Below, one piece after another: positions 6,784 to 15,683 of a stretch of 47,233 nt of DNA (positions within the stretch are counted from its first letter, which is position 1; each line of letters begins with the position of its first letter). The notes under the pieces are model-generated. The model was not told where the DNA came from, made no database searches, and saw nothing but the letters and a program-made list of their open reading frames with translations. The stretch is from a virus, in IMG/VR virus record IMGVR_UViG_3300036846_000382, positions 1 to 47,233 of that record; one strand, 5' to 3'. A program made the position numbers and the translations under genes.

Positions 6784-7022
6784 GCAAGCTCATCCAGATC
6801 AGCGTCGGACCCACCGAGTTCCGCTATCTCCTCGCCGGCAACGCGGTCGGCTTCCACCAGGGCGACCTCGAAATCAAAATCGCGCTTGCCGAGCCGATTG
6901 ACTACGCGCGGATCATTGATGCGCTAGCGCAGGCGATGAACCCGCAACGCGAATATGGACCTCGTAAATATGGCCGCGATCCACCGGAAGCACGCGAGTT
7001 CCTGCCGGTAAAGAAGGTGTAG
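6780..7022 (+). CDS. Hypothetical protein (80 aa)
   Basis: 80 aa, overlapping the HTH gene by ATGA. N-terminal half has alternating hydrophobic strands (LIQISVGPTEFRYLL, then DLEIKIALAEPIDYARI), then a helix and a charged tail. No known family. Coupled expression with the regulator suggests an early role. Confidence 0.65.
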   Translation: MSKLIQISVGPTEFRYLLAGNAVGFHQGDLEIKIALAEPIDYARIIDALAQAMNPQREYGPRKYGRDPPEAREFLPVKKV

Positions 7023-7024
7023 CA

Positions 7025-7264
7025 ATGACCATCCGCGATTTATCTCCAGTCCTCGAAAAGCTGATCGCCGAATACCCGCAGTTTGACCTTGTACCCGATG
7101 TTGGTAAGGCAGCGATTATTTTATTCTATCGCATGTGTATGAGAACTGGGATGCCGGCCGAAGATATCCTCGACTACCTATTGAGAGACTCCGCGATCAT
7201 TATCCTAGCCGGTATTGCCAGCGCGACGTTTGCAGAGAGCGTGGAATGCAGACCGCGCTCCTAA
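7025..7264 (+). CDS. Hypothetical protein (79 aa)
   Basis: 79 aa, two bases after the previous stop (TAGCAATG). Helical, with a hydrophobic C-terminal half (SAIIILAGIASATFAES, about 56-72) that might be a weak membrane segment. The end overlaps the following nuclease gene by 19 nt. Unknown function. Confidence 0.6.
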   Translation: MTIRDLSPVLEKLIAEYPQFDLVPDVGKAAIILFYRMCMRTGMPAEDILDYLLRDSAIIILAGIASATFAESVECRPRS

Positions 7265-8105
7265 CCGTCATTCGCTGCTCGTCGCTATCGGGCTACCCCG
7301 ACTGCCCGCGGCGCGGTGCGGCTCGGCTTTTCCGTCACGAAATAGAAGACGCTGGCTTTACGCTGCGGCAGACGCCACGGGGCATTGCCGCCGCTATCGG
7401 TACGGCTGTGCATACTGGTGCCGAAATCCCGCTGCTCGAAAAAGCAACGACCGGCCGGCTGCCGCCCGAGTCCGTCGCGCTCGATGCCGCGACATGGACC
7501 CTCGGTAGCCAATTTAGAGACGGCGAGGAGATCACCTTCGACGGCACGCGCGGCGTCACACACAATCGTGTCCAGGCCGAGCGCCAGGTCATCGGCATGA
7601 CCCGCGCGTATTTCCGCACGGTAGCGCCGGCGCTAAACCCGATCCACGTCGAAGAGCGCCTCGAAGCCGAGATCGCGCCCGGCGTAATCCTCTCAGGCCA
7701 GCCGGATCAAATTTGTCGTGAGCCTCACAAAATCCGCGATCTGAAGACAGGCCGTAAGCCGTCTGGAACACACGCGCCGCAGGTAGGCGGCTACAGCCTT
7801 TTAGCGCGCTCGAACGGGCTCGATATCGAAAGCGCCGCGGTCGATTTTATCCAGCGTGTTCCGATCCACAAACCGCAGCCCGATCCGGTGACAGAACAGG
7901 TGACAGTCGCGCAGGCCGAGACGGCGGCGAGCGCGATTATCAAGCATATGATCGGCGATCTCGACACGTTCCGGCACGGCGATCCCGAGCGCCGGATTTT
8001 ACCGGGTGATCCGTGGGCGTTTCCCGCGAACCCGGCCTCGATGTTATGCAGCCCGAAATTCTGCCCTGCCCATGGGACGGAGTTCTGCCACGAGGGACGA
8101 AAGGA

Positions 8106-8109
<4 letters not shown>
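7246..8109 (+). CDS. RecB/Cas4-like PD-(D/E)XK exonuclease with Fe-S cysteines
   Basis: Start chosen at ATG 7246 (MQTALLTVIR), giving 287 aa; an upstream in-frame start at 7135 lies inside the previous gene. Motifs of the RecB nuclease superfamily are H56 (GTAVH), E137/E139, D154 (SGQPD), D165-L-K167 and Q179-x3-Y183. Cysteines C11 or C20 near the N-terminus and C268, C273, C281 at the end match the split four-cysteine arrangement that binds a 4Fe-4S cluster in Cas4 and AddB. Such nucleases resect DNA ends. With RecT downstream it likely makes the 3' overhang for annealing, replacing a lambda-exo or RecE partner. Active-site residues look intact. Confidence 0.82.
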
Positions 8110-9216
<1,107 letters not shown>

Positions 9217-9230
<14 letters not shown>

Positions 9231-10104
9231 GCCGCACCCTCTGGCGGACATCTTCCCGCTAATGAGCGAGGATGAATATCGGCGCCTCAAAGCAGATATT
9301 GCACAGAACGGCCTGCGGTTGCCGCTGACGCTCTATGAAGGCAAAATTCTAGACGGTCGCAACCGCTATAGCGTGTGCGTCGATCTCGGGATTGAGCCGG
9401 CGACGAGTGAATTTATCGGACCGGGAACTGCGGCCGAGTTCGTCGCCTCGATGAACCTGCATCGGCGGCATCTTAATGACGCGCAGCGGGCGATGGCGGC
9501 GGCTCGCTTGGCGCGCCTATCCAGAGTAGGTCGCCCCGCGACGAAAATTGTTCATAGACGGACAATTTCCGTGACCCAGACGGACGCGGCCAAACTGATG
9601 AGCGTTTCCCGCGGGACGGTCAACGCAGCGCGGAAGGTCCTTTTAGATGGGACGGCAGAGGAAATCGCGGCAGCGGATGCCGGGCAAATATCGGTGACGG
9701 TCTTGGCGGAAGAGATAAAGCACGGCGTACCGCCAGAGCAGCGGACGAAGACGAATAAACGACGAAACCCCGCTAGACCGACGATCAGCCGCATTGGCGC
9801 GGCCGTCCTCGCCCGTGTTGCCGAGGAAGAGAAAGCCAAACAGGAAAAGGCCGCGCAGCGTAAGCCAAAACCAAAGCTCGTCACGCTGCACGGCGAGCGC
9901 ATCGTGCCGCCGATCCAACCGGCGCCGTCGTTCTCGGAGAGCATCGCTGGTTTGATCCGAATGCACGAGGCCGGCCTTAGCGAATATCTCGCGGCAGAAG
10001 AGCTACGCGCGAAACGGATCAGCCTGTCGGCTCTGGACCGGGTCGTCTTATGGCTGATGGAAATCGAAGCCGAATTGCAACGTACCGATGGAGACCGCAA
10101 ATGA
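9217..10104 (+). CDS. ParB-like nuclease-domain protein with HTH
   Basis: 295 aa, start 14 nt inside the previous gene. Residues 1-85 form a ParB/Srx domain: PLADIFPLMSEDEYRRLKAD, KILDGRNRY (43-51), then MNLHRRHLNDAQRAM. A helix-turn-helix follows (about 118-145, QTDAAKLMSVSRGTVNAARK), typical of KorB/ParB. The C-terminal part has a basic linker rich in Lys/Ala/Glu and a helical end. In phages such proteins often act as nucleases/regulators near recombination genes rather than partition proteins; no ParA is encoded here, which argues against partition. Confidence 0.75.
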
Positions 10105-11081
10105 ATACAGAACGCCCGCAGCTTGCCTCGCCGCGCGGTAATCGGGATTTGATGACAGCGCCCATCGCCGAGGCGATCGAAGCGTTTACACCGCAATTCA
10201 AGGCGGCCCTGCCCGATAATATCCCGGTCAGTAAGTTCACCCGCGTCTTGGTGACGGCGCTGAACCAGAACCGCGACCTCGCTAGGTGCGATCGCCATTC
10301 GCTTTTCCTGGCTGCGGTAAAATGCGCGCAGGATGGGCTCTATCCTGACGGCCGGGAAGCAGCGCTCGTCCCGTATGGCGGCGTCGTGCAATATATGCCA
10401 ATGGTTACCGGCTATCGCCGGCTGATGGCGAACGAGGTCATCGTTGTCACCACCGAGGTTGTCTATTCGAACGACAAATTCAGTTACACACTCGGTGATG
10501 ACGCGAGCATTGAACACGAACCGCCGCCGCTCGATCAAGACCGCGGCGAGCCGATCGGCGCCTACTGCTCGATCCGGCTAAAAAAAGGCGGGTATATCCG
10601 CGAGGTCATGCCGAAGAAAGAGATCGAGCGCATTCGCACTCTCTATTCCAAGGCGAAGCGCGACGACTCGCCGTGGTCGTTACACTGGGGCGAGATGGCG
10701 CGGAAGACGGTGCTAAAGCGCGCCGGGAAACAGATCGCATTCTCACCTGAGATTTCGCGCGTTTTCGAGCGTGAGGACGAGGCTCCCGGTCTAGCGTCTG
10801 CCGTCATCGTCGATCACGAAGACCGGAATGCGCGGATTATGGCCTCGATTGCTGAAGAGCCCGAGCAGACTGAGCGGCTTGGCGATATCAGCGACGACGA
10901 ATTAGTTCAATCCATGCAGGCACCCGCGCCACGTCGCCGGGGCAGGCCGCCAGGAGCCAAGAACGCGTCGGCCGCTACCGTACCACCGGACGAGGAAATA
11001 CCCCCGCCAGAGACGCCCGCAGCGGACCAGCAGCCGCCGAGCCGAGGGCCCATCGACGGCGGTATTACCTTCGATGTCTAG
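10101..11081 (+). CDS. recT: RecT family single-strand annealing protein
   Basis: Start chosen at ATG 10101 (ATGA overlap); 326 aa. The RecT core is clear at about 30-230: ALNQNRDLARCDRHSLFLAA, CAQDGLYPDGREAALVPYGG, PMVTGYRRLM, GAYCSIRLKKGG, and WGEMARKTVLKRAGK. RecT binds single-stranded DNA and anneals homologous strands, serving phage recombination and circularisation. The C-terminal 90 residues are disordered, with an AT-hook-like RRRGRPPGAK (about 279-288), then Pro-rich sequence. Partner nuclease is probably the RecB-like protein three genes upstream. Confidence 0.93.
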   Translation: MNTERPQLASPRGNRDLMTAPIAEAIEAFTPQFKAALPDNIPVSKFTRVLVTALNQNRDLARCDRHSLFLAAVKCAQDGLYPDGREAALVPYGGVVQYMPMVTGYRRLMANEVIVVTTEVVYSNDKFSYTLGDDASIEHEPPPLDQDRGEPIGAYCSIRLKKGGYIREVMPKKEIERIRTLYSKAKRDDSPWSLHWGEMARKTVLKRAGKQIAFSPEISRVFEREDEAPGLASAVIVDHEDRNARIMASIAEEPEQTERLGDISDDELVQSMQAPAPRRRGRPPGAKNASAATVPPDEEIPPPETPAADQQPPSRGPIDGGITFDV

Positions 11082-11220
11082 CCGGCCGATCCCGCTCTTC
11101 CGCTACCGCACGCGGCGAAGCCGGCCTGTCGGTTGGCTGGCGGCCGGCATCGTCATCCTGCTTGGTAGCGTGATCGCGTGGCTGCTTATCGTCTCGCTCG
11201 TTATAAGAGTAGCGCCGTGA
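11074..11220 (+). CDS. Small single-pass membrane protein (48 aa)
   Basis: 48 aa encoded from ATG 11074, overlapping the recT end by 8 nt, to TGA 11220. A very basic N-terminus (RYRTRRSRPVG) is followed by a long hydrophobic helix (WLAAGIVILLGSVIAWLLIV, 21-40). Arg residues before the helix predict an N-in orientation. The next gene starts within its stop (GTGA). The tight overlaps and clear membrane helix support it. Function unknown. Confidence 0.6.
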   Translation: MSSRPIPLFRYRTRRSRPVGWLAAGIVILLGSVIAWLLIVSLVIRVAP

Positions 11221-11534
11221 AACAGTCCGACTTATTCGACGATTTCGACGACGTCACGGTGAACTACCACGGCGGCAATTCGGAGAGTGTCGCTGCCAAG
11301 GAACTAAGCATGGAGAACGCGGCGCGTGATCGCAGCCGTATCTTCAAACTCGCGCGCGGTCGGAGCGATTACGGGATCACCTGCGACGAAGCGGAATGCC
11401 TGCTCGGACTATCGCATCAGACGTGCTCGGCTCGGTTCTCCGAGTTGAAACGCGATGGCGCGCTGATCCCGACTAATCTGACGCGCAGAACCCGCCACAA
11501 TTCGCCGGCCCGCGTGATGGTGGTTAAACGCTAA
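11217..11534 (+). CDS. Winged-helix/HTH protein (105 aa)
   Basis: GTG start at 11217 overlapping the preceding stop (GTGA); 105 aa. N-terminal acidic stretch (SDLFDDFDDV), then from about residue 45 a winged-helix pattern: YGITCDEAECLLGLSHQTCSARFSELKRDGALI, as in phage proteins that choose DNA by an HTH with a beta wing. An upstream ATG at 11178 would place 13 residues inside the membrane-protein gene. Probable DNA-binding protein of the recombination block; target unknown. Confidence 0.65.
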   Translation: MKQSDLFDDFDDVTVNYHGGNSESVAAKELSMENAARDRSRIFKLARGRSDYGITCDEAECLLGLSHQTCSARFSELKRDGALIPTNLTRRTRHNSPARVMVVKR

Positions 11535-11549
11535 CTCGGGAGCCTTACC

Positions 11550-11807
11550 ATGTGCTCGCCTGACGTTGACCCCGAGCAGACGCGCCTGATACGGCAAATT
11601 TATCTCGCCTGCGCCTGCTATCTCGCCGATCACGGCGACGACCCGGAGTTATCAGCGGTAAAGGCAGCGCGGCGCGTCGTGTGGGAGCTTAACAGATCCG
11701 TCGATCTCGCAGAGCGGTCGAGTACACCGCCCGTCGGTCGGGTTTTTGCCTCGATTAAATTGCTCGAAGCCATCGTCGGCAGGCCGGTGAGCGAGGACGA
11801 TATATGA
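11550..11807 (+). CDS. Hypothetical protein (85 aa)
   Basis: 85 aa with a GGGAG ribosome site. All-helical, Ala-rich, with a Cys pair in YLACACYLADHG. The stop overlaps the start of the ATPase gene (ATGA), so the two are probably translated together. No known domain. Confidence 0.6.
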   Translation: MCSPDVDPEQTRLIRQIYLACACYLADHGDDPELSAVKAARRVVWELNRSVDLAERSSTPPVGRVFASIKLLEAIVGRPVSEDDI

Positions 11808-13501
11808 CGATCAGCTTCCATATCCGGAATTTCCGCGGCATTGCCGCCGCCGCGGTCGAGGTCGATCCGCTCGCGCTGATCGGCGGTCGCAACCGTGCCG
11901 GTAAATCCTCGATAGCGCAGGCAGTCGGCGCGGTCCTCTGTGGTAACGCGCTGCCACTCGACGGGCTGACCAAAGCGATGGGCGGCGTATTAGTGCGGGA
12001 CGGGACGTCTCACGCCAGCGTCGTGATCGAGGGAGAATCGGGAACAGCGCGGCTCGATTGGCCGGCCGGTAATCTTGTCGAGGAACGCGACGCGCCGAGC
12101 GCCAGCCCATATGCCGCCGGGCTCGCCAGCATCGTGACGCTATCGGCGCGGGAGCGGGTTCGCGTTCTGTCCGATTATCTAAAAGCCGAACCAACTCGCG
12201 ACGATGTGCGCGCTGCGTTAGCTCAACTCGGCGAAGGCCCGGCGAGCGAGCCGGTCATGACCGCCGTATGGGAGCTGCTCCAACAGAAAGGCTGGGACGG
12301 CGCCCATGAGATCCGCCGCGAGAAGGGCGCGGAATTAAAAGGCCAGTGGAGGCAGGTCACCGGCACAGCCTATGGACCGCGCATCGCGGCGAGCTGGCGC
12401 CCGGACCTCGCCGACGAGGAACTGAGCGAGACAGAGCTAGTCGCGCTTGTCGAGAAGGCCGACCGCGAGCGGAACCGGGCACTCGCCGCGGAAGCCGTTT
12501 CGTCTTCGGAGCGTGCCCGCCTCGAGGCGGAAGCCGGCAAGAGCGACAGCGCGACGACCGAATTGCAACAGGCCGACGCCGCGGTTGCGCGACTTCAGCG
12601 CGAACTCGAAGAGATCCAGAACAGACGCGCCGGATTACCCTCCGAGTATCATTACCGGGGCTCGATGCCGTGCCCGCATTGCGGCGGCGCCCTCATCCTC
12701 CGGCGAGCTAGCCTCGTCGAGACGCGCCTGGAAAAAGCGCCGGAGCAGATCAGCGAAGCCGAGCTAAAACAGATGCGGCGGGAGATCGCCGAAGCTGACG
12801 GCGCTATCAGCCGGCTTGCCGGCGCTCTTACCGTTGCGCGCGGAGCGCAGGCTGCCGCGCGGGCCGCGGTGCACAATGCGTCGGCGGCGCGCTCGAAGCT
12901 GGCCGAGATGCCGGACGCGCCGCGCGGGTCGGCGCCTGATCTTGCCGCCGCTCGGGATGCGCTGACCCGAGCCGAGAAGCGGCTGGGGAATTTCCGGCAG
13001 AAGCGCGAGGCCGACGACCTCCACCGGCGGATCACCAGCAACGATTTCTTGCTCGATCTTCTGGCTCCCGACGGACTGCGCGCGAAGCGGCTCGCCGAGG
13101 TTTTAGTCGCCTGGAACCAGGGACCGCTCGCCGCGCTAACCGCTGCCGCCGGCTGGGCCTCTGTCGCGGTTGACACCGATATGACGCTGACCTCCGGCGG
13201 ACGCCGGTTCGGGCTGTTATCCGCGTCGGAGCAGTATCAGGTTCGCACGGTCCTGCAGGTCGCGATGGCGCAGCGCGATAAATCCGCGATGGTCGTCATC
13301 GACGCGGCCGATACGCTCGACGCGCCGAACCGAAACGGTCTGTTTGCGATGCTGCTACAGGCGGAAATTCCGGCGCTCGTCTGTCTGACCCTGTCGCGGC
13401 GGGAGCAGCTCCCCAACCTCGCGCAAGCCGGCCGCGGAGTTTCGTACTGGATTGAATCGCAGACCGCCGCGCCGCTACCGATAGAGCGGGTAGCCGCATG
13501 A
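11804..13501 (+). CDS. SMC/Rad50-like ATPase with zinc hook
   Basis: 565 aa. Walker A is IGGRNRAGKSS (26-36) close to the N-terminus, with the RNFRGI beta-hairpin of recombination ATPases before it. Two helical arms (about 205-275 and 305-410) flank CPHCGG (290-295), the CxxC zinc hook that pairs two Rad50 molecules. LLSASEQYQV (471-480) is the ABC signature region and MVVIDAADTLD (496-506) Walker B. The usual catalytic Glu after the Walker B Asp is Ala501, so hydrolysis may be weak or use another residue. No SbcD/Mre11 nuclease is adjacent; the nearby RecB-like nuclease and RecT may be the partners. Confidence 0.8.
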   Translation: MTISFHIRNFRGIAAAAVEVDPLALIGGRNRAGKSSIAQAVGAVLCGNALPLDGLTKAMGGVLVRDGTSHASVVIEGESGTARLDWPAGNLVEERDAPSASPYAAGLASIVTLSARERVRVLSDYLKAEPTRDDVRAALAQLGEGPASEPVMTAVWELLQQKGWDGAHEIRREKGAELKGQWRQVTGTAYGPRIAASWRPDLADEELSETELVALVEKADRERNRALAAEAVSSSERARLEAEAGKSDSATTELQQADAAVARLQRELEEIQNRRAGLPSEYHYRGSMPCPHCGGALILRRASLVETRLEKAPEQISEAELKQMRREIAEADGAISRLAGALTVARGAQAAARAAVHNASAARSKLAEMPDAPRGSAPDLAAARDALTRAEKRLGNFRQKREADDLHRRITSNDFLLDLLAPDGLRAKRLAEVLVAWNQGPLAALTAAAGWASVAVDTDMTLTSGGRRFGLLSASEQYQVRTVLQVAMAQRDKSAMVVIDAADTLDAPNRNGLFAMLLQAEIPALVCLTLSRREQLPNLAQAGRGVSYWIESQTAAPLPIERVAA

Positions 13502-13809
13502 AGCAGCTTGTGACCGTTATCGTCGGCACCCGGTTTCGCGGCCTGTCAGCCATCGACACGCTGATAAGGCTGGAGATCGGTGCCGAGCTAGACCTCGTGC
13601 GTGAGGATAATCCGCACGATCCGCAGGCGGTCGCCTGCTACTCCGGCGGAACCCATCTCGGCTATGTGCCGATGATGACGCGCGGCCCGGTTGCCGTAGC
13701 GCTCGACCGCGGTGAAAAGCTACGAGCCCGGCTGATACGACGAGCCGAATGTCACCAGGGCGGCCGGTTCCTGACCCGCGAGCCGATGATCGAGATCACC
13801 TCCGTCTAA
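13498..13809 (+). CDS. HIRAN domain protein
   Basis: 103 aa, essentially one HIRAN domain: VGTRFRGL near the start, LVREDNPHDPQAVACY (33-48), THLGYVPMMTRGPVAVALDRG, and a closing beta strand. HIRAN domains bind single-stranded 3' DNA ends, as in HLTF and Rad5. Free-standing copies occur in phages. Coupled to the zinc-hook ATPase by ATGA overlap, it probably recognises DNA ends in the recombination module. Confidence 0.85.
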   Translation: MKQLVTVIVGTRFRGLSAIDTLIRLEIGAELDLVREDNPHDPQAVACYSGGTHLGYVPMMTRGPVAVALDRGEKLRARLIRRAECHQGGRFLTREPMIEITSV

Positions 13810-14033
13810 TGGCTCGCCCGCCAGCCCACCCGCTACAGCAGGAGGTTGCCGCCGCCGTTCGCGGTGCGCACCAGGGCGGCGCGAAGGTCGCGCGTATCAC
13901 GATTAATAAGGCCGGGACTATCGTCATCGAGACAACGCTGGCGCCGGTCCCACCCGAGCCGACCGAAGAACCGGGCACGGAGCCTGATCCGGTTATGAAG
14001 GCCGGCATCGAGCACATGCAGCGGGTGCGGTAA
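13809..14033 (+). CDS. Hypothetical protein (74 aa)
   Basis: 74 aa starting MARPPAHPLQ in a TAATG overlap with the HIRAN gene. A helical N-terminal half with VAAAVRGAHQGGAKVARITI, then Pro/Glu-rich linker and helical end. Function unknown; the frame is well biased and coupled on both sides. Confidence 0.6.
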   Translation: MARPPAHPLQQEVAAAVRGAHQGGAKVARITINKAGTIVIETTLAPVPPEPTEEPGTEPDPVMKAGIEHMQRVR

Positions 14034-14236
14034 TGAGCGACGATCTTTTCCCGATCACGCTCGCCGATATGATTATCTGCGTCGAGCGCGAGATCAGATT
14101 TCGCGAGCGCGTCTATCCGCGTCAGGTCGCCGGCGGGCGCCTGACCGAGACTAAGGCGGCGCGCGAGATTGAGATAATGCGGACCGTAAAGCATACGCTC
14201 GAAGGCTTAAAGGGTGCGTCACCCGACCGCACCTAG
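14033..14236 (+). CDS. Small conserved phage protein (67 aa)
   Basis: 67 aa starting in a TAATG overlap. Pattern LADMIICVEREIRFRERVYPRQVAGGRLTETKAAREI is common in phages of alphaproteobacteria (helical, no assigned function). Last gene before a short structured gap. Confidence 0.7.
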   Translation: MSDDLFPITLADMIICVEREIRFRERVYPRQVAGGRLTETKAAREIEIMRTVKHTLEGLKGASPDRT

Positions 14237-14270
14237 ATACGCAAAATGAGCACCTTACCCTCTGGACGTC

Positions 14271-14315
14271 AGTAAGCATAAAGCTTACTTATCTCCACGG
14301 AGCGACCCTGCTCCG
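14271..14315. promoter_or_regulatory. Two small inverted repeats in a short gap
   Basis: AGTAAGC (14271-14277) / GCTTACT (14283-14289) and CGGAGC (14298-14303) / GCTCCG (14310-14315). Neither is followed by a T-tract. They lie in a 93-base gap before a TTG-start gene and could mark a promoter or mRNA processing site. Confidence 0.35.
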
Positions 14316-14329
14316 ATAGGAGAAAAACG

Positions 14330-14539
14330 TTGAAAAAGCCCGAAACGAACCACGTTAGCGATCCCTTCGAGCCGACGGAGCCGGCCGTCTGTTCGATCTG
14401 CCGCGCCGAGTATCTCGGCTGGGGCAACAACGCCGATCCCTACGAAGGACGGTGCTGCGACGATTGCAACTACACCCATGTGATCCCGGCCCGGATCGCC
14501 CGGATGCACGGCAGGAACCGGCGCGAAGGGAATTGCTGA
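14330..14539 (+). CDS. Cys-rich zinc-ribbon-like small protein (69 aa)
   Basis: TTG start at 14330 behind a TAGGAG site. Residues contain CSIC (21-24) and CCDDCN (42-47), giving CxxC...CxxC spacing for one zinc, followed by THVIPARIARM. Proteins with this spacing and the ending VIPARI are frequent in phages of rhizobia and relatives. Probable metal-binding, unknown role. Confidence 0.7.
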   Translation: MKKPETNHVSDPFEPTEPAVCSICRAEYLGWGNNADPYEGRCCDDCNYTHVIPARIARMHGRNRREGNC

Positions 14540-14540
14540 C

Positions 14541-14789
14541 ATGCTTACGACGAAACACGCTGCTGACGGCATCGAGATTACTGATAAGGACGGCAATCAA
14601 GCCGGCTTCATACGCTACGACACAAAAGACGGCTACTGGCGCGCAGAGAGTTGGGTTGACCGCAAAGCGTTCCGCTCGCTCGAAGCCGCCGAATATTGGC
14701 TACTGGCGCTCTATCTTGAGCGCCGCGCCGCTCTGCCGACGCAACCCGCGCGCTCAATTAGTACGCTCACGATTAAAGAAGGAAAGTAA
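14541..14789 (+). CDS. Hypothetical protein (82 aa)
   Basis: 82 aa, two bases after the preceding stop. N-terminal beta part with Gly/Tyr (GFIRYDTKDGYWRAESWV), then an aromatic helix (EAAEYWLLALYLERRAA). No known family. Confidence 0.6.
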   Translation: MLTTKHAADGIEITDKDGNQAGFIRYDTKDGYWRAESWVDRKAFRSLEAAEYWLLALYLERRAALPTQPARSISTLTIKEGK

Positions 14790-14791
14790 TT

Positions 14792-15415
14792 ATGTCACGC
14801 AACATTCTTAAGTACCTTGCCGCCGCCGGATTGGTGGTTAGTCTCGGGACAACGGCAGCGCATGCCGATATGCAGTCATACAGCAAGACCGGAGATTGGG
14901 ACTCGATGGCTGGGATCAATAACGCCGGTCATCAGCAATGCGCCACCGGGCGCGTCGGTACCCTGCAACTGGATAACACCGTCGGAGCAGTTATGCTCAA
15001 ATATGACGCATCTGCTCCGAATGCAGTTTTATTACATGTCACCAAGAAAACTTGGGATATCCCGGAAGGGACACAAATGCAGGTCAAACTGCAAATTGAT
15101 AATGTCTCCCGTCTCTATAATGCACACGGCGAAGGTGACACGATTGAAATAATCCTTGGTGCCAACGAAAAAGATCCAACAACTGGCGAGCCGGCAATTG
15201 TTTTGTTGGCCAATTTAATGAAGTCCGGAAAACAACTTTACGTCTCATTCTTGAGCGGGAACGAGACTAAATGGATCACCCCTCTTACGGGAGCGAACGT
15301 CGAAATTTCTAATTTCTTCAAATGTGTGCAGTACGTCACCAACGGGAAGCCTGCTCCACAAGCATCGCAACCCTACGGCACCGTGCGTAAAAAGAGTGCC
15401 ACGCAACCATTCTGA
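14792..15415 (+). CDS. Exported protein with signal peptide (207 aa)
   Basis: 207 aa. N-terminus MSRNILKYL then a hydrophobic stretch (AAAGLVVSLGTTAA) and A-H-A-D, a typical Sec signal peptide cleaved near residue 25. The mature protein looks beta-rich with two Cys (about 50 and 177) that could form a disulphide, and a Pro/Ser-rich end. Preceded by GGAAAG. Base composition is less GC-rich than neighbours, suggesting a separately acquired cargo gene. In the middle of an otherwise cytoplasmic early unit, it may alter the lysogen's periplasm or surface. No family recognised. Confidence 0.7.
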   Translation: MSRNILKYLAAAGLVVSLGTTAAHADMQSYSKTGDWDSMAGINNAGHQQCATGRVGTLQLDNTVGAVMLKYDASAPNAVLLHVTKKTWDIPEGTQMQVKLQIDNVSRLYNAHGEGDTIEIILGANEKDPTTGEPAIVLLANLMKSGKQLYVSFLSGNETKWITPLTGANVEISNFFKCVQYVTNGKPAPQASQPYGTVRKKSATQPF

Positions 15416-15431
15416 TTTTGAAAGGAATGCG

Positions 15432-15683
15432 ATGACCGCCGTTGAGTTCCGTGCTGCCCTCGCGGACCTCGATCTGACCCAGCGCTCGCTCAGCGAGCGT
15501 CTGGGGGTCGAGAAGGGAACCGTCAACCGCTGGGCCAACGGCCATGTGCCCGTCCCGCAATACGTCATCGCCTATCTCGATCTGCTCGCCGATTACCGCG
15601 ATCAAGAGAAACGCATAAATTCCCCCCGAAAAAGGAAAACCCGAAATGACCGCCGCCGACCCCGTCCGTCTTCACTTTGTTAA
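15432..15683 (+). CDS. XRE-family HTH regulator (83 aa)
   Basis: Start chosen at ATG 15432 with GGAATG-type site; 83 aa. HTH at about 14-40 (LTQRSLSERLGVEKGTVNRW) with the usual ANGHVPVPQYVIAYLDLLAD third and fourth helices, matching the XRE/Cro fold. The basic C-terminal tail overlaps the integrase start by 38 nt. Next to int it could be an excisionase-like or lysogeny regulator; it is also a candidate for binding the operators at 6189-6333. Confidence 0.8.
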   Translation: MTAVEFRAALADLDLTQRSLSERLGVEKGTVNRWANGHVPVPQYVIAYLDLLADYRDQEKRINSPRKRKTRNDRRRPRPSSLC

